64,000 nt of DNA, from assembly GCF_001659605.2 (NCBI RefSeq), contig NC_035171.2, forward strand, positions 1,928,325 to 1,992,324, read 5' to 3'. The position numbers and the translations under genes were made by a program. Shown piece by piece: positions 57,836 to 64,000 of the stretch (position 1 is the stretch's first letter; each line of letters starts with the position of its first letter). Source of the stretch: Manihot esculenta (lineage: Eukaryota > Streptophyta > Magnoliopsida > Malpighiales > Euphorbiaceae). The notes beneath the pieces are model-generated. The model was not told the origin of the DNA. It searched no databases and saw only the letters and a program-made list of their open reading frames with translations.

Positions 57836-58921
57836 CTAAATAATGGCACTCGCCTCCATCTTCCTGGCGGCATCCACGATAGAGTGGAAACTCTCTTTCT
57901 CTGCTGGAAGAATCAAGGAGGAATACCTGGGATACAGTCTCATGGTATATCTCCTTGCCTTCTTCTGGTCAGTGTCATAAGCCTGACCCACATATTGGAG
58001 CAAATCTAGAAACTTATCAGTGTATTCATCAACACTCATCTCTTCCGTCTATCTCAGCTGTTCAAATTCTATCACTTTCATCTCCCTGGAGCTGTAAGGA
58101 AAAGCCCACCCAGCAAATTCATTGGCGAACTCTCCCCATGACATACTGTCCAGCCTGGGGTCCACATAATTCTTGAACCACTCTCGAGCCTTCTTGCATT
58201 TCAGTGTGAACCCTGCCATCTCAATGGCTCTACTATCATCAGCTCCTAACTCATCGGTGATCATCTTAACCGTTCTGAGGTACTCAAATGGATCATCTCC
58301 CGTGTTGAATTTGGGAGCATCCAATTTCAGGTACTCTGTCATTTTCACTTTACTTCCCCCAGCTGAGCTAGGTTGAGGTACTTGGACAACAGGGGCTACT
58401 GGTTCTGGTTCTGGTGGTGGAGGAGGTGCAGTTTCTCTTGACTCAGGGTATGCTGTACTTGGATGGAATGGTAAGGGTGGATACATGGGATATGATGGGT
58501 AAAAAGGAGGATAAGGCATGTAAGGCATGTAGGTAGGATATGGGGCAAAGCTAGAGTAATCCGACGTACCCCCCATTGGATACCCCGGGCTCTGTGGAAA
58601 GGGTGGATAATGGGGTGGATAACCAAACCCCGAGGCCTGAGCGCCTCCCTGAGATTCTCCCATACCCTCTTCAGACCTGTCCATACCCATGCTTTCATCT
58701 CTTGGCTGATCAACATCCATAGCCTCCCTCACTTCATCTGACCTCCCTCCTCTCTCTGTTCCTCTTCTGCTCTCGTCAAAAGACCTTCTAGGGTCCCTTG
58801 ACGTACACTCCCTGCTTGATCTCTGAGACATTGCCCTTGGCAACGCAGGAGGACGAGCATCTGAACCCTCACTCACTGGTGGGACTCCAGTCAATCGGGC
58901 AGATCGATGAGTTCCTCTCAT
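57836..58921 (-). pseudogene. gag capsid region of A
   Basis: Start MRGTHRSARLTGVPP at 58,921 (a longer frame to 58,951 is possible). Pro/Tyr-rich region at 58,400-58,620 (PYPTYMPYMPYPPF), then the capsid core (LKLDAPKFNTGDDPFEYL, TLKCKKAREWFKNYV, WGEFANEFAGWAFP, MSVDEYTDKFLDLL). Two in-frame TAG codons (58,049-58,051 and 57,837-57,839) where Gln is expected. Both are single C-to-T type changes. Confidence 0.87.
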
Positions 58922-59133
58922 CTTAACTTTCTGGAAAACAATACATAACATAACACATTAGCATGAATACATCTCATAGCAACAATGCACATGCATAAAT
59001 CATGGCATTACACATCATCATATAGACAGGACTCGACATCCTATCCTAGTGGACATGATTCCCTATTTTGCTTGACCAACTAAAACCTCTATGAGCCCGA
59101 CACTCTATCTAGGTCCGACCATATGAACCAAGG

Positions 59134-59145
59134 GCTCTGATACCA
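59134..59145 (-). other. Primer binding site of A
   Basis: TGGTATCAGAGC on the minus strand, three bases from the LTR. Same initiator Met tRNA-type site as in B. Confidence 0.88.
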
Positions 59146-59148
59146 ATC

Positions 59149-61221
59149 TATAACGATCCGAAAATCGGACCGCTACCGGCGCTAGATCCAGATCGACTTA
59201 AGGTCGCCGGGACCCGTAGCAAGCCTACTATACTCTCTATGTACCTGTAAAATCCCATACATGATCATACATTTTCTGTAAAACCATAAAACTTTGCTCT
59301 GAACCAAGGCTCAACCTGTGCATGCACTATCTCTGTACTACATAACCCCTTACTAGAGCTTGCTCTAGACGGGTTAAACTCATACATGTTAAGCCTGGTT
59401 TTCACATACTCATAAAAACATTTACATAAAACACACCATGTATACAAAAGGGATTTACAATACAAATGGGTCAAGCACACTACGAAACTCTATCAATACA
59501 TCTCTTTACAAGATTACATGTCCACACTATGCTAGTACAAAACTCTTTACTCTTCCTGTACCCTGCTGAACTTCCCCTGACTTCTGACCCTGCAAGACTG
59601 TGATTAAGGAGAGGGATGAGCTACTATAGCCCAGTGAGTAGAACAAATCAAACATGTCAATAAAACATGCTCGCATGGAATGCATCACATCACAGGTAAA
59701 TCACCCATCTCAGACGGACTGATTCAAAATTCCCTCTATTCTGTGCCCGGCCTGCGAAGGAGCTTCTCAGGACTTTATTACGCACCCTATGGTGCTCTGT
59801 GCCCGGCCCTCTCAGGGCTCCTCAGGACTTTACTACGAGGGCTATTGAATCCACACTATGTCCGATCCGTACAAGCATAGAATAATGCAATGCGTCACAT
59901 TAGTGTAGTCTAGTGCACTCAACCTATTACATATCATGATGCATGGAACATGCTAAAAGCATTTAATTTCTCAATTTAAAACATTAAGTTTAGTTCTACT
60001 CACCTCTGGCTGACTCTGAACTGACTCTGAATACTCTGAAGCAATGCTCACTTCTGCTCTCTTTGGTTCCTCTGGTCCGTTCCTACACAGGTGGACTCAA
60101 AATGAGGGATCAAACTAACTCAAGATCAACTCTATAAACTCCCCAAAACCCCCCTCAAACATCCTAAAACAATCAAGTAAAACATGCAAAAGAAGACTGG
60201 ACAGGGCACTTTCGGCGGCAGGTTCGGCGGCTGAAAGTCCCAGCCAGAGACGAAACTCAGGCACTTTCGGCGGCACTTCGGCTGCCGAAAGTCCTCTTCC
60301 AGGGACGAAATTCCCAAACCTTCGGCAGCACCTTCGGCGGCCGAAACCCCCCTCCAGAGCCGAAAGTCCAAACTTTCGGGGGCAAGCTTAGGCAGCCGAA
60401 ATCACCTTCTTAGCATGTTCGACGGCCGAACCCTCCTTCGGCGGCCGAAACTGGGTTTGCCAGTAAGGCAGAACCCTGCTCTGCTTTATGCAAAACTCAC
60501 CCAACCTTCACACAAACATGCAACCCAAAAGTCCACAACCTGCATATACTCAAGTATAGGCACAAAGGGGTCCAAAACTAACTTAAAACCCCAACAAACA
60601 TCACAACTCAACACATATACATGCTTTGACCACAAATCAACAAAAAACTCAACTTAACCTAAACATGCATCTCTACCCATAAAACTCCATAAAACCTTCA
60701 TAAATCATGAAAAGAAGTTCAGGATCTTCAGTTACCTCTTACAAACAAGAAGATAAACGATCCCAACGTGGAGATATGGAGAAACTGTCCCTCAAAGTCT
60801 CCAAACTTCTAAACTTGGGTTTTTTAGCTCAAAACCTTCAAAACAACATAAAAACTCATCAAAACTTTGAACGATTTGGAGAAAACATGAAGATCACCCA
60901 AGGAAGATCATGGTCTCACCTCTGCCTGTGGATGGAAAGAAAATCTTATCCATTCACCGACCTAGGGCCTTTTATAGGTGGCTGGCCAGACCACCTTCGG
61001 CGGCCTAATGTAATTCCAAACTCATGCATATTCGGCGGCCGAACCTGGCATTTCTTCCTTGGTGCTTTTCTTTCCAAAAACTCATTTTCTTTACACTTAA
61101 AACATTAATACATACTAAAAGAAGTTATAAAACATAACAATTTCCCTTCTAGAGGGTTCCGACACTCGAGATTCCGTCGAACGGTAGGACTTCCGGTGCC
61201 GAACTCTAGCCGGGTATTACA
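59149..61221 (-). repeat. 5' LTR of A (2073 bp)
   Basis: Reads TATAACG (one base off TGTAACG) at 59,149 and ends GGGTATTACA at 61,221, followed by AGCCT. Minus-strand TATA at about 60,968-60,977. Contains clusters of the ttcggcggc-type motif (60,205-60,460). Short open frames inside are not genes. Confidence 0.9.
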
Positions 61222-61226
61222 AGCCT

Positions 61227-61804
61227 CCTCTGATCCGAAAAAGAATTTGAGGCATGAGCAGATGGCAGAGCTAAAAAACAGAAGGTCAGCCCTGCTCACC
61301 ACTTTAAAAGGTACTTAACCTAACTTATCATTATGATGTGATGGCTTTACATCCGAGCTTGCATCTTAATCAGTTCTCAGAAATTGAATTCATGATTAAA
61401 ATCTAATATGTTCGAGCCCTGTGGGAGGTTAATTAAGTACCTAGCTTAAAGACCTTTTAAGGTAGGACCAGTTCAAAAGAGGCCTGCAGGCAATAATGCC
61501 TTTGTGTGATTGGAAAGGTCCATAAGTTAGAGGCCAAGTCTCTTGCTAAAATTTCAGTCCTGATTGACTTAAAGACAAGGAATAAGGAACAATATGGTTG
61601 ATTCCTTAAGGAAATCATTAAGTATGGCTTAAGTATTTATTTCTTAAAGCCCTTAACCGATTAAACAAGTTAGGCCAGTTAATTAAATTTCATGCCTAGT
61701 TATGTTTAAATATGGCTGAAGTAAGAAAAATAAACAAGGACGAGAATAAAGTAAGTATGAACAGGAAACAAAATTTCGTTAAAAAAAAGAGTAAAAATTA
61801 CAGT
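61227..61804. other. Continuation of the 3' region of C; no gene
   Basis: Spacer between the tandem-repeat part of C and the end of the antisense ORF. No motif recognised on either strand. Confidence 0.5.
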
Positions 61805-64000
61805 CTAATCATCTAAAATTATTGGGGGAAAAATTGTCCTTAAGGGACTTACATTCCTAGGCATCTCACTATTTACATTACTACTATCATCTACGTTACT
61901 ATTCTCTACATTAGCATCTACACTACTGTCTGGGGGAGGTCCAGCACCCTCTTGCTCAGACCCCCCAGCACCCACATAGGGTACGATCTCCAGCCCTTGA
62001 GGTCCAGCATTCTCGGCAGTCCCGTCGTCCTCCTCTCCTGGCTCGGTATCCTCAGTAGGGGCCCAGCTGAAGTGTGAGAAGTTTCTTTGGGCAAGGTCAG
62101 GTCATCCTCCCCGTAGAGAATGTCCTTGCCATCAGTGTCCACCTCAGCAGGTCGGAGCTCTATTAGCAGGGTGGAAGGAGCATGCCTGGCCTCTCTTAAA
62201 CCTCGATTGAAACCAGACACGAACATGTGGAAGCCTTTTTGCCAAATAGCCAACTTCATTTCCTCAGAGGCTTTGTACTCTGCAAGTTGTGCCTAGCAGG
62301 CCTCAGCTATCTCTGCCTTTAATTCAGGAGAGTTCTTGTAAGCTTGGAGATGAGATTCACAGGCCTGCTCAATCTCTTTCCTCAGCTCGGCCGACTCTTT
62401 GTATTCCCATAGACGCTCCTCACACTCCAGCTGAACCCTGTCCTCAGCCAGCTTAGCGTCCTCGAGCAGGGCTGAACACCTCTTCTTCAAAGCCTCGACC
62501 TCTTGGCTAAGATATTGATTTTGAAGCATGGTTGCCTCAGCCTCCAGGGTCAGGTCTTTGTAATTTTCAGCCTGCTTGGCCAGCTCCTGCTCGAGAACCA
62601 CTATCCGAGCCAGGGCTTCCTCCCTCTGAGCCATCACGGCCTTATATTGAGATTGGGCTGCCTCAGAATCTGCCTTCAAGGCCTCATACTGAAGCTGGAC
62701 CTCCTCCCTTCGGTTCCGGGCCTCATCCCTTTCTCGACGGACCTCATCCAGGGAGGACAGTTGCCTTAAAGCATCGTCGCGCTGATTTTCTGCGACAGCT
62801 GTCCTCCCATCAGCCCTCTTGAGGGCCTCCAGGGCTGTGTGCAGTTCAATCTGGAGAGACCTAGAGTTTCCCCGGGCAGCAACGAGATTGCTTCGGGAAT
62901 CGCTGGTCGCAGATATGTTCTCCTCAAGATGCGCCTCTTCAATACGGCGGTCTACTGAGTCCCTGAGGGCGCGATCCCGGGCATTTATCTCCATGAACAC
63001 ACCCGTTGCCTGAGAAAAGAGAAAATGATTAAAGTCAAAAGGTAAAGGAAGCTAAGAGTAAACCAAAAACAAAAAACAAAAACGAAAAGAGATAGGTGAG
63101 AGTTACCATTAAGAGCATCTCCCTGAGGGTGTCCCCCAGTTGATCCCTGGATCGAGCCCGGAAGGCCACCTGCTCTCGGGTAGAGCTGGCTAAGAGACCG
63201 GAAAGAGCCAGCAGGCGAGGGTCCGAGGCCTCCGTAACCCCATCGAACATCCGCTCCCGGACTAACTCAGCTACCACACTTGCCGGAGACTGATGAGTGA
63301 TGTCCTCTGCATTCAGGATGTCATTGTTTGGGGCAGACAGTAGAGGCACCACAGAAGCCTTCTCCTTTCCAATGGCAGGCAGAGGTGGAGCCAGTCTCTT
63401 CGAAGACCGAGCCTTCTTAGAAGGAGGAGCTGGGGCAGGAACCTTAGAGGGAGGGGGACGTTTACTCCCAGCCCCTTCCACAGCATCTCGAGAGACAACC
63501 TCACGAGCTGGACTGGGCCCCTCTCCCTCCATAACCGGGGCAATCTCAGCAACGGCCCCCTGAGTATTTCTCCCCTCCGGGCTGGTCTCTTTCTCGCCCT
63601 CGGAAGCGCTGACATCGGCTAGGTGAGTCCCAGGCACCTTCTCGGAAATACCCTCAGAAGGCACAACCAAGTCCATTCTCGCCAGCTCGACGTCCTCAAC
63701 CGACCTGGCGGTGATCTGGGGAGTCCCCTCCATCCTCGGAACTGAAACTCGCCTAGACTCTAGAGCCTGGGAAGATTGAATGGCCGAGCTCGATCTGCTG
63801 CGGCTAGCTGGCCGGGAAGATCTGGTGCCACGAGAGCTCGGCTTAGGAGCTCGGGAAGAAGCTGGGGCAGGAGGTCGGCTAACCGTCCTGGAAGAAATAG
63901 TCCGGGCCACCTCCTCAGTAGCCTCTGACACATGTCGCCCGGCTCGGAGGGTGTCCAACGCAGCGTTCATGCTCTCCCGGGACAGAACTAAGTTCTTCGG
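61805..64000 (-). pseudogene. Antisense intron-containing ORF of element C (5' end outside window)
   Basis: Read on the minus strand, the frame is open from the window edge to an exon end at 63,106. The next exon resumes in phase at 63,009 (intron 63,010-63,105 with GT-AG; ...LREMLLM joins ATGVFMEINARD). The first part is Ser/Pro-rich and basic with an NLS-like PPSKKARSSKR. The second (62,293-63,009) is a long Glu/Ala/Arg coiled coil (QREEALARIVVLEQELAKQA). After a TAG at 62,293-62,295 the frame continues with KLAIWQKGFHMFVSGFNRGL. A frame change near 62,070 leads to an acidic tail ending at a stop at 61,805. Extra ORFs in antisense are known in Tat-lineage elements; their role is unknown. 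Confidence 0.7.
63010..63105 (-). other. Probable intron in the antisense ORF
   Basis: 96 bp. The donor GTAACT follows ATG at 63,106; the acceptor TTTTCTCAG precedes GCAACG at 63,009. Phase 0 on both sides and a pyrimidine-rich acceptor. Confidence 0.65.

Larger units (their letters stand above)
45801..61221 (-). mobile_element. Ty3/gypsy chromovirus A (Tekay/Del type)
   Basis: Minus-strand element inserted in the 3' region of C with a perfect 5-bp duplication AGCCT (45,796-45,800 and 61,222-61,226). The 5' LTR is 59,149-61,221, the PBS 59,134-59,145, then gag, protease, RT, RNase H, integrase and chromodomain, a PPT at 46,081-46,097, and a shortened 3' LTR at 45,801-46,080. Long LTRs, an initiator-Met-type PBS and a C-terminal chromodomain place it with Tekay-like chromoviruses. 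Element B is inserted in its RNase H. Without B the internal region is of usual size. Stops and frameshifts make it non-autonomous. Confidence 0.93.
37786..64000 (+). mobile_element. Tat-lineage Ty3/gypsy element C (3' end beyond window)
   Basis: Starts with a 500-bp LTR and PBS, has gag-pol in one frame, a second (archaeal-like) RNase H after the first, and, far downstream, an antisense ORF with a probable intron. A dual RNase H and extra ORFs between integrase and the 3' LTR are known features of the Tat lineage (Ogre/Retand type). It is inserted in the 242-bp array; the 5 bases before it are ACAGG. It hosts three later insertions: a hAT-type element in RT (41,277-42,510), chromovirus A (45,801-61,221), and through A all the elements nested in A. 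The 3' LTR is not in the window. Confidence 0.85.

Overview
This window is nuclear DNA from a flowering plant, very probably a dicot. The evidence is AT-rich intergenic DNA, intron-containing genes with GT-AG junctions, plant-type Ty3/gypsy retrotransposons (a chromovirus with chromodomain and a Tat-lineage element with two RNase H domains), hAT-type elements and decayed plant pararetrovirus fragments. A Euphorbiaceae origin (cassava or rubber tree type) is a guess from the look of the repeats. Nothing here is bacterial.

Region 1-14,230. An AT-rich tandem repeat of about 242 bp is interrupted by a scrambled block of endogenous pararetrovirus pieces (949-2745). A non-coding segment of about 8 kb follows, carrying a perfect solo LTR (7549-9737, TSD CATAT). 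Then comes a four-exon gene (12,409-13,758) for an acidic-repeat protein with a cystatin-like C-terminal half, and a single 242-bp unit. Region 14,230-28,862 is a second, diverged copy of this whole segment. It is interrupted by a decayed Tat-type retrotransposon (15,932-19,370), a broken third copy of the gene's 5' end, and a large foldback hAT-like element (24,593-26,121). It ends with the better-preserved gene copy (27,327-28,731).

Region 28,862-37,785. About 1.1 kb of unrecognised sequence is followed by two tandem copies of a module made of a dead papain-type cysteine protease gene (minus strand) and an array of the 242-bp repeat. One array carries a very long (AT)n tract.

Region 37,786-64,000 is a nested stack of transposons. 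The host is a Tat-lineage Ty3 element C on the plus strand (5' LTR 37,786-38,285; gag-pol 38,364-45,209 in one frame with seven stops; an antisense intron-containing ORF at 61,805-64,000; 3' LTR beyond the window). Its RT is split by a 1234-bp hAT-type element with an 8-bp TSD. Its 3' region is split by chromovirus A (45,801-61,221, minus, TSD AGCCT). A's RNase H is split by a younger internally deleted relative B (47,905-55,702, minus, TSD TAATG). B's left LTR is split by a 641-bp, almost perfect palindrome (49,570-50,210, TSD CCCAA). A's left LTR holds a 79-bp mini-insertion with TSD CTCAA. The target-site duplications give a clear relative order of events.

Only the two cystatin-like genes look like possible functional host genes. 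Everything else is transposon, satellite, pseudogene or unannotatable AT-rich DNA. The most unusual object is the palindrome whose two ends both copy the same terminal 13 bp of the surrounding LTR.
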